Shown: piece after piece, positions 40,373 through 48,935 of the stretch
Position numbering within the stretch: the first letter of the stretch is position 1
Layout of the letters: each line of letters opens with the position of its first letter
DNA from: a virus
DNA: 64,000 nucleotides
IMG/VR virus record: IMGVR_UViG_3300022821_000012
Coordinates: 36,211 to 100,210 of that record
Strand: one strand, 5' to 3'
Position numbers and translations under genes: made by a program
Notes under the pieces: model-generated
Seen by the model: only the letters and a program-made list of their open reading frames with translations
Databases searched by the model: none
Told to the model about the DNA's origin: nothing

Positions 40373-41598
40373 GTCTTTTTCCAGTCTTTTGCTGCATCAA
40401 AATTCATTTTAGAAAAGCTCATACGATCAACTAATTTAATCGCCCCACCAGCGGCACCAATAGCAACAAACCCCTCGGGATTAACTACCTTGTAACCATC
40501 ATCCGTCTTTACTAAACTTTTCATCGTATCAATCTTATTCAGTTTGTTTAATAACTGATTCTTTAAAACAATCAAATCCTTGTAAACCATTAACCCAGCA
40601 ATAATACCCTTAAAATTACGCTTCATGTATTCCTTCTGTTCTTCAATCTTCTTCATACGATTCTGAACAGGCTTCGCATCAGGGTCTTGATTCTTTAATT
40701 TGCTAATCTCATGCATCAATCGTGCCGCATACCATTTAGTGAAACCTTCTGCAAAATCATGCGGATGTGCAACCTGATCATCACCCTTACGAATACGACT
40801 ATTAACAAACGTCATAAGCAATGGACTATATTGACTCTTCAATGCATCAAACTTCGCAATCTTAATAGCACGTTTGGTAGCCGCTATATCACTGATAAGT
40901 TTATCGTTCTCCGCCTTGGTTAATGATGCAATGCCAGTCAAATCCTTGTAAGATGCATCATCATACCATACATCCGATACACTATTCAATCCCGAAATAC
41001 TAGCACCAAATTCCGCCGTCATTTCACCAATGCTGTCGCCACTGTAACGTGTGTGAAATACAATACCAATCTTCGATCTACGCATAGTCTTCGCAACGTC
41101 GCTATTAATAGGAACAGCATACGTAATCGTATTAGGCTGAAACATAAGGTATTCTTCACCACCAAATGTCTTTGTCTCAAGATCATCTCGGGTATACATC
41201 ATATCACCCTGTAACACACCAGTGATGCCTAACTTGGATAAATGCGTCAATGCTAACATAAGTTTGTTTGCTAACTCACCCTCGTAACCATACTTCTTTA
41301 AATCAGAACGTGACTTAATCAACTTGCCACCAGTCTTATTGAATACACTCTTCGTGCCAACAAAAAACTCACCGTCAGCAGGATCAATGCCACATATAAT
41401 AGCTGGCGCACCATCCCACTTAACCGATATGCTTTCGTGCCTGTTACCACCCTGTGCTAATAGTTGACGAACGCTATCAATATAGTTTAATGCAATACGT
41501 GCACCAGCATTACCCTCGTGAAATACAATGTCTTCAACGTGATGAAGGTGCTGGTTCTTGCCTTCTTTATATTCTAATAGTAAATCATTTAATAACAT
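40369..41598 (-). CDS. Ligase-like nucleotidyltransferase (KxDG motif)
   Basis: 409 aa. ISVKWDGAPAIICG holds the Lys nucleophile of the ligase/capping superfamily, and the following GEFFVGTKSVFNK and LQGDMMYT are like motifs III and IIIa. Coupled by ATGA to the NMNAT-type gene, so the two likely work on one substrate. GATAAATA stands 7 bases before the ATG and no ribosome site is seen. Confidence 0.7.
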   Translation of the reverse strand: MLLNDLLLEYKEGKNQHLHHVEDIVFHEGNAGARIALNYIDSVRQLLAQGGNRHESISVKWDGAPAIICGIDPADGEFFVGTKSVFNKTGGKLIKSRSDLKKYGYEGELANKLMLALTHLSKLGITGVLQGDMMYTRDDLETKTFGGEEYLMFQPNTITYAVPINSDVAKTMRRSKIGIVFHTRYSGDSIGEMTAEFGASISGLNSVSDVWYDDASYKDLTGIASLTKAENDKLISDIAATKRAIKIAKFDALKSQYSPLLMTFVNSRIRKGDDQVAHPHDFAEGFTKWYAARLMHEISKLKNQDPDAKPVQNRMKKIEEQKEYMKRNFKGIIAGLMVYKDLIVLKNQLLNKLNKIDTMKSLVKTDDGYKVVNPEGFVAIGAAGGAIKLVDRMSFSKMNFDAAKDWKKT

Positions 41599-41613
41599 TA
41601 TAATGTATTTATC

Positions 41614-41797
41614 TTACCCATAGTTCTTACCATCCCATTCCCATTGCGATTTTTTTCCATAAAATCCAACACAGGCGTAGACTTGGTTTGGTCGCTTACA
41701 TACTGAGTAAATCCCCCCATTTATTCTTTTATTATACTTACAGTTATCACAACCCCTTTGTGTTGGTTGTGTGCATCCCAAAATTCCTGCTTACTCA
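41614..41797 (-). pseudogene. FW-family copy with one-base frameshift
   Basis: MSKQEFWDA starts it; the next frame gives TQPTQRGCDNCKYNKRINGG, more Cys, and SQWEWDGKNYG. A one-base shift near 41770 joins them into a normal family member. Confidence 0.65.
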
Positions 41798-41983
41798 TTT
41801 TGGTTTCCAATAACTACCAGACGAAGCACCAACAGGCTTTTTACTATCTTTAGCATCTTGGACACAATATATACAATTAAGCCAACTCTGCGTGGTATTA
41901 CGTGTGTAATATAAACAGTTATTACAATCACGGTCAGATAATGGCACCGACCGCAAATCATTCCAAAATTCCTGCTTACTCAT
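41795..41983 (-). CDS. FW-family small zinc-knuckle protein
   Basis: 62 aa from 41983: MSKQEFWNDL, CNNCLYY, CIYC, and SYWKPK, so the WEWDG end is altered. Confidence 0.65.
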   Translation of the reverse strand: MSKQEFWNDLRSVPLSDRDCNNCLYYTRNTTQSWLNCIYCVQDAKDSKKPVGASSGSYWKPK

Positions 41984-42185
41984 CACGTGCCTTCCACATA
42001 GGTAAACTACGTCCTTCATAGTTAACATACGCCGGATCAAATATTCCTTCATCGTCCTGACCAATAGCTTTAAGTATAGGACGAAATATAGTTTCATCGT
42101 CAGTGTCGTCATAATCAATTAACCAAATATTAGCACCATGCGCTATTAACCATTCAGGGGCTTCAGCCTTGTGCTTCAGAACCAT
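41976..42185 (-). CDS. Protein sharing an FW-family tail
   Basis: 69 aa. Its end, DPAYVNYEGRSLPMWKARDE, matches the end of the FW protein at 43291-43521 (DSAYVSYTGYSLPKWERREN), but there is no FW tag or knuckle. The two shapes look recombined. Confidence 0.55.
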   Translation of the reverse strand: MVLKHKAEAPEWLIAHGANIWLIDYDDTDDETIFRPILKAIGQDDEGIFDPAYVNYEGRSLPMWKARDE

Positions 42186-42206
42186 TACCGCATCCGATAT
42201 TCTTTA

Positions 42207-42371
42207 TTATTCATCAGATATCCACTTACTGAAATTATCGCATGAGATACAATACTCACGACAATACTTGTTAGTTAATGTAGACATACCATACGAATGT
42301 ATAACAGCACAGTTTTTACACTCACGTATAGGTGACTTCAATGCTTTCCAAAATTCTTCTTTGTCATTCAT
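42207..42371 (-). CDS. FW-family small zinc-knuckle protein
   Basis: 54 aa: MNDKEEFWKALKSP, CKNC, CREYCISC, and a short FSKWISDE end. Confidence 0.65.
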   Translation of the reverse strand: MNDKEEFWKALKSPIRECKNCAVIHSYGMSTLTNKYCREYCISCDNFSKWISDE

Positions 42372-42446
42372 AACATAACCATATCATAACAATTACTATA
42401 TGTCAAGGATTAGGATCAAAGTCCTACCGTTGCAACGATACGTTCT

Positions 42447-42644
42447 TCACTCACTTCGAATATAAGATAACATCTCATGTACCGTGAACATCTTAACAGG
42501 ATCGCCGCAATCAGGGTAGGTTTGAAAAGTAACTTGGTTTCCATCAACCTCGGTAATCACACCATCCGTAATACACGCATCGCCGTCAATAAAGACTCGT
42601 GAAATACAGTGTCGAAATTTTCTTGGTTTCATATCAGACATCAT
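42447..42644 (-). CDS. Hypothetical protein, 65 aa
   Basis: MSDMKPRKFRHCISRVFIDG with VITEVDGNQVTFQTYPDCGD, a small beta-barrel-like pattern. Confidence 0.6.
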   Translation of the reverse strand: MMSDMKPRKFRHCISRVFIDGDACITDGVITEVDGNQVTFQTYPDCGDPVKMFTVHEMLSYIRSE

Positions 42645-42691
42645 TATTTTCCTTTTGATAATTTCTTCATATCCAGTATCTACAGGTTGGA

Positions 42692-42805
42692 TTATATCTC
42701 CGGTTCAACAACCCACCCGCCTTCATACACACCATCCATTTCATTTTGTAGATATGTTTTATACCTGCCAATTCTTACTCTTTCTCCAACCTTGAACTTA
42801 GACAT
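42692..42805 (-). CDS. 37-aa SH3-like peptide
   Basis: MSKFKVGERVRIGRYKTYLQ, 17 more residues. KVGERVRIG is the start of KOW/SH3-like barrels; probably a truncated domain. Confidence 0.4.
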   Translation of the reverse strand: MSKFKVGERVRIGRYKTYLQNEMDGVYEGGWVVEPEI

Positions 42806-42972
42806 TACACTTGCCTTCCCAAATGTGATACACAACAGGAAAGCGGGGAACGCCATATGTTGTTCTGAAAACGAACAGTCGCTTCGCTACCGGGCACCAC
42901 TTCTCTATGACGCTTCACACCCACATGCCACGACTTGTTGCCAAACCGGTCTATAGATTCTTTTTCAATCAT
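42805..42972 (-). CDS. Single-repeat DGPA-family protein, diverged
   Basis: 55 aa from 42972: MIEKESIDRFGNKSWHVGVK, then HREVVPGSEATVRF, in place of HREDGPAIE. A decaying or changed member. Confidence 0.5.
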   Translation of the reverse strand: MIEKESIDRFGNKSWHVGVKRHREVVPGSEATVRFQNNIWRSPLSCCVSHLGRQV

Positions 42973-43298
42973 GATTTCATCTTCCACCAAAACTGTTCTC
43001 TCGGATCAGTCAATACATCATACACAGTAACTTCTTTACCATGTAAATACCAAGACTTGTTGCCATTAGCAAACTCAATAGCTGGTCCATCTTCCCTATG
43101 TCGATTGTCATGATTATACCAAAACTTGTCGCCATTAGCAAACTCAATAGCAGGACCATCTTCCCTATGACGTTCGCCATTAATATACCATACCGTGTCG
43201 CCATTAGCAAACTCAATAGCTGGTCCGTCTTCCCTATGATATTCACCATTCAAAAACCAAAACTTGTTGCCAGCATCATCAGTCTTACATTCAATCAT
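42969..43298 (-). CDS. DGPA-repeat (MORN_2/YwqK-like) protein
   Basis: 109 aa from 43298 (MIECKTDDAGNKFWFLNG). Three clear repeats ending HREDGPAIEFANG and the C-cap HGKEVTVYDVLTDPREQFWW. Confidence 0.75.
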   Translation of the reverse strand: MIECKTDDAGNKFWFLNGEYHREDGPAIEFANGDTVWYINGERHREDGPAIEFANGDKFWYNHDNRHREDGPAIEFANGNKSWYLHGKEVTVYDVLTDPREQFWWKMKS

Positions 43299-43521
43299 TC
43301 TCCCGACGCTCCCATTTAGGTAAACTGTAACCAGTATAACTAACATACGCAGAATCATAATCAACATCGCTATAAACATACATACAAGTCGTAATGTCAT
43401 TGCGGAGAGATATAGGCTCAATACAAAACTTACCATTAAACCAACGACAGTTATCACAGGAACGCTCAATAACAGGCATAGTAGTCAATGACTTCCAAAA
43501 CTCTTCCTTATCATCAGTCAT
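43291..43521 (-). CDS. FW-family small zinc-knuckle protein
   Basis: 76 aa: MTDDKEEFWKSL, CDNCRWFNGKFC, and the tail SAYVSYTGYSLPKWERREN. Confidence 0.7.
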   Translation of the reverse strand: MTDDKEEFWKSLTTMPVIERSCDNCRWFNGKFCIEPISLRNDITTCMYVYSDVDYDSAYVSYTGYSLPKWERREND

Positions 43522-43524
43522 ACG

Positions 43525-43790
43525 TCAATACCCAATTGCTTCCTTCCCAGATAATACATCATATTCTTTATCATGTAAATACCAGTCATTGATGCCATTA
43601 ACAATCAATAGCATAAGCCATTCAAATACCAAGCCTTATTGCCATATGAATCTGTCACACATACAACATCATCATTCATGATTCCATCTTCCATAGTAAC
43701 ACGTTCAATAGATGGCCCGTCAGTTCTATGACCATTGTAATTAGTATAACGTCCGTTTAGTTCTCTAAATAATTTAAAAAAGGCTTTCAT
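43525..43790 (-). pseudogene. DGPA-repeat protein with frameshift
   Basis: MKAFFKLFRELNGRYTNYNG, HRTDGPSIERVTMEDGI, and a GNKAWYLNGLCY stop at 43605; another frame continues NGINDWYLHDKEYDVLSGKE to 43525. Confidence 0.5.
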
Positions 43791-43887
43791 TACGTCACGC
43801 CATTCCATTCCTAATACGCAAAACGATCAATTCAACGTGCATCAACCACGCCAACTGTACGATTAGTAGGACATTTCAGATTATGCC

Positions 43888-44024
43888 AAACCATCCCATT
43901 CCCAGTTGTCTGGATACAGAAATGATGAATAACCCTGATTGTTCGCATTTACGACAATATAAGTAGTCCGAACCGACAGTTAAAGCAACCTTTTTTATTA
44001 GGTTCACTTAATCTTTATTCCATG
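43888..44024 (-). pseudogene. Decayed FW-family copy
   Basis: Separate frames give LSEPNKKGCFNCRFGLL and, at the end, YPDNWEWDGLA. Most like the FI subfamily at 26592 and 27321. Confidence 0.55.
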
Positions 44025-44030
44025 GTGTTG

Positions 44031-44276
44031 TCAATGTTTATTATTCCATTGCCATTTAGGCAGGATAACATTCGATGTGTCATTATTACTCCTGATGTGC
44101 CTATTCATTGTACACGCTTCACAAATATCACCAATATGGTCGTAATCCTCTGAAGTGCATTCCGAACCATCTTCATTCAGTTTAACTGATTTTATATCAT
44201 ATCGCCATTTACAGTTTTTACATGATTTCTCAGACGGTTCACGTAACGTTTTCCAAAACTTTTCTTTATCCGTCAT
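44031..44276 (-). CDS. FW-family small zinc-knuckle protein
   Basis: 81 aa from 44276: MTDKEKFWKTLREP, CKNCKWRYD, CEAC, and KWQWNNKH. Confidence 0.7.
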   Translation of the reverse strand: MTDKEKFWKTLREPSEKSCKNCKWRYDIKSVKLNEDGSECTSEDYDHIGDICEACTMNRHIRSNNDTSNVILPKWQWNNKH

Positions 44277-44427
44277 TTCCATCCCATTCCCAAAACACTT
44301 CACCATACTCCCTCATACTTGCCGACGAAGTGCACGATTTGATTTTGCAATACACTGATTGATTGTATCCTCGACTGTTATTAGCACAGTTATGACTTAA
44401 TGACTTCCAAAACTTTTCTTTATTCAT
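44266..44427 (-). CDS. FW-family small zinc-knuckle protein
   Basis: 53 aa: MNKEKFWKSLSHNCANN, two more Cys, and FWEWDGNDG. Overlaps the next copy. Confidence 0.65.
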   Translation of the reverse strand: MNKEKFWKSLSHNCANNSRGYNQSVYCKIKSCTSSASMREYGEVFWEWDGNDG

Positions 44428-44464
44428 TAATGTATACTAGCAGTTATTACTAATGTTGTCAATG

Positions 44465-44860
44465 TTTATTCCATTCCCAGTATACGTGTCGGGCGTTCAT
44501 GACATTTACCACACGTAATACTATATCATTTGCCATTCCATTCCCAGTTGTCAACTGGTTCACGTAACTTATTCCAAAATACCATCTTCTTTATTCACAT
44601 TTGCCATTCCATTCCCAGTTATCATCTGGATAAACAGGGTTATTCATCATTTTAGAATCTTTTTCATACATACTTTTTTGTATGGTTCTCTCATACCGAC
44701 AATTGAAACACCCTTTTTTGATAGGTTCACGTAACTTATTCCAAAATACCATGTTCTTTGTCAGTCATTTTATTCCATTCCCAGTTATCATATGGATAAG
44801 CGGCTGGACCATCTTCTCTATGAAGTTGACCATTTTCTTTCCGCCAAGTTTTGTATCAGT
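44465..44860 (-). pseudogene. Run of FW-family fragments and one chimera
   Basis: Four pieces. 44465-44520 holds an HVYWEWNKH end. 44529-44600 reads MVFWNKLREPVDNWEWNGK, a copy with all of the middle deleted. 44600-44765 has MVFWNKLREPIKKGCFNCRY and NWEWNGKCE, out of frame with an upstream MTDKE. 44766-44860 reads WRKENGQLHREDGPAAYPYD and NWEWNK, so a DGPA repeat is joined to an FW tail. Confidence 0.55.
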
Positions 44861-45458
44861 TTCGTGTGACATAGAAGATATGATCCCCAATGATAGTAGA
44901 AACATTGAAACGTTTATTCCATCGTGGATTAACTGCTTTGGTATGATACCATAGTGCACCTTCTGTAAAGTCTGTATATTTATTGGCTAATATATCCCCT
45001 GCGATTTCCCAAGCTGTTCGCCACGCTTGTTGTTCATATACCCTATCGTGTTTACCATCTAGTGCCCAAGAGAACTGTGCCACTTTACGTTTTGTTTTAG
45101 CTGAACGTCTGATATCCCATACCACTTCTTCATATGTATTGGGGTATTTCTTTGAAAGGACACGATTACGTGTTACTAATGCCACTGCTACTTGTCCACG
45201 TAGGCTTTCGGAACGTGCTTCATGGTATATGTTACAAGCCAATGCGATACGTTCGCTACGTTCTTTACTACAGTCTAGTAGTGTTCCGTTTGCATCTTCC
45301 CATGGATATAGTTCGGGGAGGATTTCTACGTATACGGGTGATATGGGTGCGGGCACGAGGACCATTGGTTTTTCGGGGTATATGTGCAATAGTGTGCTAC
45401 CTACGGCATATGCTGTTAGTAATGCTATTACACTGATTGTGTGTTTTTTCATCATCAT
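44856..45458 (-). CDS. SleB-like cell-wall hydrolase (endolysin candidate)
   Basis: 200 aa. A hydrophobic N-terminus (TISVIALLTAYAVGSTLL) may be an uncleaved signal-anchor. The hydrolase_2 core is clear: LACNIYHEARSESLRGQVAV (catalytic Glu), QFSWALD, and GALWYHTKAVNPRW, GDHIFYVT. It would cut peptidoglycan for lysis, perhaps as a signal-arrest-release enzyme, as no holin is evident beside it. Confidence 0.8.
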   Translation of the reverse strand: MMMKKHTISVIALLTAYAVGSTLLHIYPEKPMVLVPAPISPVYVEILPELYPWEDANGTLLDCSKERSERIALACNIYHEARSESLRGQVAVALVTRNRVLSKKYPNTYEEVVWDIRRSAKTKRKVAQFSWALDGKHDRVYEQQAWRTAWEIAGDILANKYTDFTEGALWYHTKAVNPRWNKRFNVSTIIGDHIFYVTRN

Positions 45459-45487
45459 GATTTAATATATCATATAATGTAGTAATG

Positions 45488-45751
45488 TCAAGATATTAGT
45501 TTCCACCAGAACTGTTCTTTTGGATCGGTGATTACGTCTTCCATAGTAACACGTTCGCCATACAACCGCCATTCGGTGTCATTTGCACGTACAACAGCTG
45601 GTCCATCTGTTCTATGTAGTTTATCATTCAAGTACCAACGTTTGGTGCCATTTGCATATTCGACGGCAGGGCCATCTGTTCTATGTAGTTTATCATTCAA
45701 ATACCAAGATTTGGTGCCATCTTCATAAGTATGACATATCGGTTCAGTCAT
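45488..45751 (-). CDS. DGPA-repeat protein, array copy 1
   Basis: 87 aa from 45751: MTEPICHTYEDGTKSWYLND, repeats ending HRTDGPAVEYANG, and the C-cap YGERVTMEDVITDPKEQFWW. Overlaps the next copy by ATGA. Confidence 0.75.
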   Translation of the reverse strand: MTEPICHTYEDGTKSWYLNDKLHRTDGPAVEYANGTKRWYLNDKLHRTDGPAVVRANDTEWRLYGERVTMEDVITDPKEQFWWKLIS

Positions 45752-46083
45752 GTTTTCATCTTCCACCAGAACAGTTCTTTTGGATCGGTGATTACGTCTT
45801 CCATAGTAACACGTTCGCCATTCAAATACCAATACTTGTTGCCATTAGCAAACTCAATGGCAGGTCCATCTGTTCTATGACGTTTGCCATTCTTGAACCA
45901 TTGTTTGTCGCCATTTGTAAATTCAATAGCAGGGCCATCTGTTCGATGATATTCACCATTCAAGTACCAAGCTTTGGTGCCATTTGATTCTTCAATAGCA
46001 GGTCCATCTGTTCTATGAAGTTTATCATTAAAGTACCAAGCTTTGGTGCCATTTGCATCGGTATGCATTCCATTTTTATTCAT
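45748..46083 (-). CDS. DGPA-repeat protein, array copy 2
   Basis: 111 aa from 46083: MNKNGMHTDANGTKAWYFND, four repeats and the same C-cap. The start is chosen by its overlap with the neighbour's stop. Confidence 0.75.
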   Translation of the reverse strand: MNKNGMHTDANGTKAWYFNDKLHRTDGPAIEESNGTKAWYLNGEYHRTDGPAIEFTNGDKQWFKNGKRHRTDGPAIEFANGNKYWYLNGERVTMEDVITDPKELFWWKMKT

Positions 46084-46478
46084 GATCTTAACTTCCACCA
46101 GAACAGTTCTTTTGGATCGGTGATTACGTCTTCCATAGTAACACGTTCGCCATTCAACCGCCATTCGGTGTTGTACGTGCAAATGACAGCAGGTCCATCT
46201 GTTCTATGACGTTTGCCATATTGATACCAATACATGTTGCCATTTACATTTTCGACAGCAGGTCCATCTTCTCTATGACGTTTGCCATGTAGATACCAAT
46301 ACATGTTGCCATATGATTCGATTGCTGGTCCATCTGTTCTATGACGTAAGCCATGTAGATACCAAGATTTGCTACCATTTGCATATTCAACAGCAGGTCC
46401 ATCTTCTCTGTGAAGTTTATCATTCGTATACCAACGTTTGGTGCCATCTTCATAAGTATGACATATCGGTTCAGTCAT
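46080..46478 (-). CDS. DGPA-repeat protein, array copy 3
   Basis: 132 aa from 46478: MTEPICHTYEDGTKRWYTND, then repeats such as MYWYLHGKRHREDGPAVENV, and the C-cap LNGERVTMEDVITDPKELFW. Confidence 0.75.
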   Translation of the reverse strand: MTEPICHTYEDGTKRWYTNDKLHREDGPAVEYANGSKSWYLHGLRHRTDGPAIESYGNMYWYLHGKRHREDGPAVENVNGNMYWYQYGKRHRTDGPAVICTYNTEWRLNGERVTMEDVITDPKELFWWKLRS

Positions 46479-46876
46479 GTTTTCATCTTCCACCAGAACA
46501 GTTCTTTTGGATCGGTGATTACGTCTTCCATAGTAACACGTTCGCCATTCAACCGCCATTCGGTGTCATTTGCACGTACAACGGCAGGTCCATCTGTTCT
46601 ATGTAGTTTATCATTCAAATACCATTCTTTGGTGCCATTTGTATATTCAATGGCGGGTCCGTCATCCCTATGAACTTCGCCATTCTTAAACCACCACTTG
46701 CTACCATTTGATTCTTCAATGGCTGGTCCGTCTTCCCTATGCGATTCACCATTGAATAACCAATACTTGTCGCCATTTGCATATTCAACAGCTGGTCCAT
46801 CTGTTCTATGTAGTTTGCCATGTAGATACCAATACTTGTCGCCATTTGCATAAGTATGACATATCGGTTCAGTCAT
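46475..46876 (-). CDS. DGPA-repeat protein, array copy 4
   Basis: 133 aa from 46876: MTEPICHTYANGDKYWYLHG, five repeats and the C-cap. First in the array behind the promoter at 46923-46951. Confidence 0.75.
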   Translation of the reverse strand: MTEPICHTYANGDKYWYLHGKLHRTDGPAVEYANGDKYWLFNGESHREDGPAIEESNGSKWWFKNGEVHRDDGPAIEYTNGTKEWYLNDKLHRTDGPAVVRANDTEWRLNGERVTMEDVITDPKELFWWKMKT

Positions 46877-46922
46877 GTTTTCATCTTCCACCACATTTTA
46901 CACTCAATGTTATTGTACGTTC

Positions 46923-46951
46923 ATTATGCTATATGGTATACATTGTGTCAA
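46923..46951 (-). promoter_or_regulatory. sigma70-type promoter (TTGACA-17-CATAAT)
   Basis: -35 at 46951-46946, -10 at 46928-46923. It faces left into the repeat-protein array and is back to back with a plus-strand promoter 13 bp away. Confidence 0.6.
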
Positions 46952-46964
46952 GCAATCTTTTTAC

Positions 46965-47401
46965 TTGACTATGGATGAAAACGTGTTATACTGGTAGTGA
47001 TACGTTTGATTTGAAAACGATTCTGTAGGCATCAGTCCATTCTAACACATATATGTTTTATGTCAAGGTAAAAGATTGCTTGACAGTATATGAAAACGTG
47101 TTATACTGGTAGTGATACGCCGTTTTTTTATTATTACTACGCAGGCATCAGTCCATTGTAACACACATAGAAACTTTGTCAAGCGTTTATTTCACGGTGA
47201 TAGAATGATTATACGTCAGGCATCAAGCCCATTGTATCACATATATGGCAAGGGTTGACAGCATTGAGTATATGTGTTATAATACCACTGTTTTTATTAT
47301 TGGTGGGTCGGGTATCACCACCATTATAACATGTTTTTATGCGTTATTATTACTATTAATCCATACGAAAGTCATTGTAACACATATACGCTTTATGTCA
47401 A
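46965..47401. promoter_or_regulatory. Cluster of divergent promoters
   Basis: No convincing gene here. Plus-strand promoters: TTGACT at 46965 with TATACT at 46987; TTGACA at 47080 with TATACT at 47102; TTGACA at 47255 with TATAAT at 47278. Minus-strand promoters: -35 at 47066-47061 with -10 at 47044-47039; 47182-47177 with 47160-47155; 47401-47396 with 47379-47374; and a weaker one with -10 at 47236-47231. Spacers are 16-17 bp. Minus starts share GGACTGATGCC or GGGCTTGATGCC just downstream; plus starts share GGTAGTGATACG. Confidence 0.7.
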
Positions 47402-48423
47402 GTGTTAATCAATGCGCTAGACGCAAGATTTTTATGTTTGGCTTCGATCATGATGTCAGCATATGGCAAGAATGATTCAGCCCATTGATTACACGCTGTA
47501 TTCCACATCATATCACTGTGTGCACGTAGTTTATGTTTCTTGTATCCATCCTCAAGCAACGTAGGCATATCGGGCATAACATCGGTAGGATGGTCAATAA
47601 GGATATCCTCACGTGATAAGCTATAGTGGATGGTAGGACGCACACCACGCCAACTGTCAATGACACGTTTGAATCGGTCGTCGGTAGGCTGTATGTATTC
47701 GCCTTCACGGCACCAGTGATGATGTATGTCAAGGACAAGTGCTAGGTCATTAGCAAGGTCAAGTGAACTGTCAATACCCCACGCATTCTCATCATTCTCG
47801 ATAGTGATACAGTTACGTGCTTCTGTAGACAAGCGTGGTAGAATGGCATCGATGCCATCGGGACCGTTGCGACCAGAGATATGCACGTTAATTTTGAAGT
47901 CCATGAAGTTTTCGCCATAACCCATCATACGTGCAATGTCAGCATGATATTCAAACTCACGAATAGAGTTTTCTACAATATCGGGGTTGTCACTGGCAAG
48001 CACGGTAAACTGACCGGGATGCATTGATAGTCGCACATCATTATCACGTGCAAGGTCGCCAGCCTGTTTGAGTCGTGATGAAACGTGATGTTTTACATCA
48101 TTATTATAGAAGTATTTCCAATCAGGATGGGTATACATTGGTAGAACGTCACTGCCGATGCGCAACATACGCTGATTAGGCGGCAAGCTGGCTACATATT
48201 TGATAAGATTGATAACTGATTCACAGTTAAACTTGGCAAGTTCATATAATCGCTGTTCGGCTATATCAATGCATGATTGTGAAGCAAGCCAACGAGCAGT
48301 AGTGGTCTTGCCATTGAACGGTCGCTGAACGTCTTCCAGCAACTTCTTGGTGAGCGATTGGTCGGGATGCATATACTTACATGCAAAGCCGACACGCTGT
48401 ATTGATTGGTCAAAATAATTCAT
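47398..48423 (-). CDS. UV damage endonuclease (UvdE/UvsE family)
   Basis: 341 aa, family length. RVGFACKYMHPDQSLTKK at the start, then LRIGSDVLPMYTHPDW, RLSMHPGQFTVLAS, and ITIENDENAWG and LDIHHHWC for the metal site in a TIM barrel. It nicks 5' of UV photoproducts and begins alternative excision repair; useful for phages in sunlit water. Confidence 0.9.
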   Translation of the reverse strand: MNYFDQSIQRVGFACKYMHPDQSLTKKLLEDVQRPFNGKTTTARWLASQSCIDIAEQRLYELAKFNCESVINLIKYVASLPPNQRMLRIGSDVLPMYTHPDWKYFYNNDVKHHVSSRLKQAGDLARDNDVRLSMHPGQFTVLASDNPDIVENSIREFEYHADIARMMGYGENFMDFKINVHISGRNGPDGIDAILPRLSTEARNCITIENDENAWGIDSSLDLANDLALVLDIHHHWCREGEYIQPTDDRFKRVIDSWRGVRPTIHYSLSREDILIDHPTDVMPDMPTLLEDGYKKHKLRAHSDMMWNTACNQWAESFLPYADIMIEAKHKNLASSALINT

Positions 48424-48429
48424 AATAAG

Positions 48430-48457
48430 ATTATACGCAAAACAACAATATTGTCAA
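48430..48457 (-). promoter_or_regulatory. sigma70-type promoter (TTGACA-16-TATAAT)
   Basis: -35 at 48457-48452, -10 at 48435-48430, 7 bases before the UV endonuclease ATG. Confidence 0.65.
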
Positions 48458-48460
48458 GTG

Positions 48461-48691
48461 TTATTCTACGAATCGTTTATATCTCCAAAGGCGTTTTTCA
48501 TCACTGTCTGCTGCCCAGCACCGCCGTTTCTTTCGAACTCCTGCTGTCGGGTGGTTACAGTTATCCCTAGCATTTGTATAGCGTATATTGGGATTATTAT
48601 GAAATGCGAAATGCTTACAGTTAAGACAGTTTTTTCTTATGTCGGGTGGCATACGTAAACTATCCCAAAACGATTGTTTATCGTCATTCAT
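48461..48691 (-). CDS. FW-family small zinc-knuckle protein
   Basis: 76 aa: MNDDKQSFWDSLRMPPD, CLNCKHF, CNHP, and an altered LWRYKRFVE end. Confidence 0.65.
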   Translation of the reverse strand: MNDDKQSFWDSLRMPPDIRKNCLNCKHFAFHNNPNIRYTNARDNCNHPTAGVRKKRRCWAADSDEKRLWRYKRFVE

Positions 48692-48935
48692 GTTTCATTC
48701 TCCACCAAAATGCTTCCTGTTCAGTCAATACGTCTTCCATAGTAACTTGTATGCCATTCAAACACCAGCCATTGGTGCCATCTACACGTACAACGGCAGG
48801 TCCATCTGTTCTATGTAGTTTGCCATTAATATACCAATGTTTGCTACCAGTTGGATATTCGATTGCTGGTCCATCTGTTCTATGACGTTTGCCATTAATA
48901 TACCAAAACTTGGCACCAGTTGGATATTCAGTCAT
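48684..48935 (-). CDS. DGPA-repeat (MORN_2/YwqK-like) protein
   Basis: 83 aa: MTEYPTGAKFWYINGKRHRT, two and a half repeats, and the C-cap LNGIQVTMEDVLTEQEAFWW. Confidence 0.7.
   Translation of the reverse strand: MTEYPTGAKFWYINGKRHRTDGPAIEYPTGSKHWYINGKLHRTDGPAVVRVDGTNGWCLNGIQVTMEDVLTEQEAFWWRMKHE

Noticed and set aside
47245-47475. Plus-strand 76-aa open frame in the promoter cluster
   Set aside because: It crosses two promoters and the end of the UV endonuclease gene and has no ribosome site; a chance frame.
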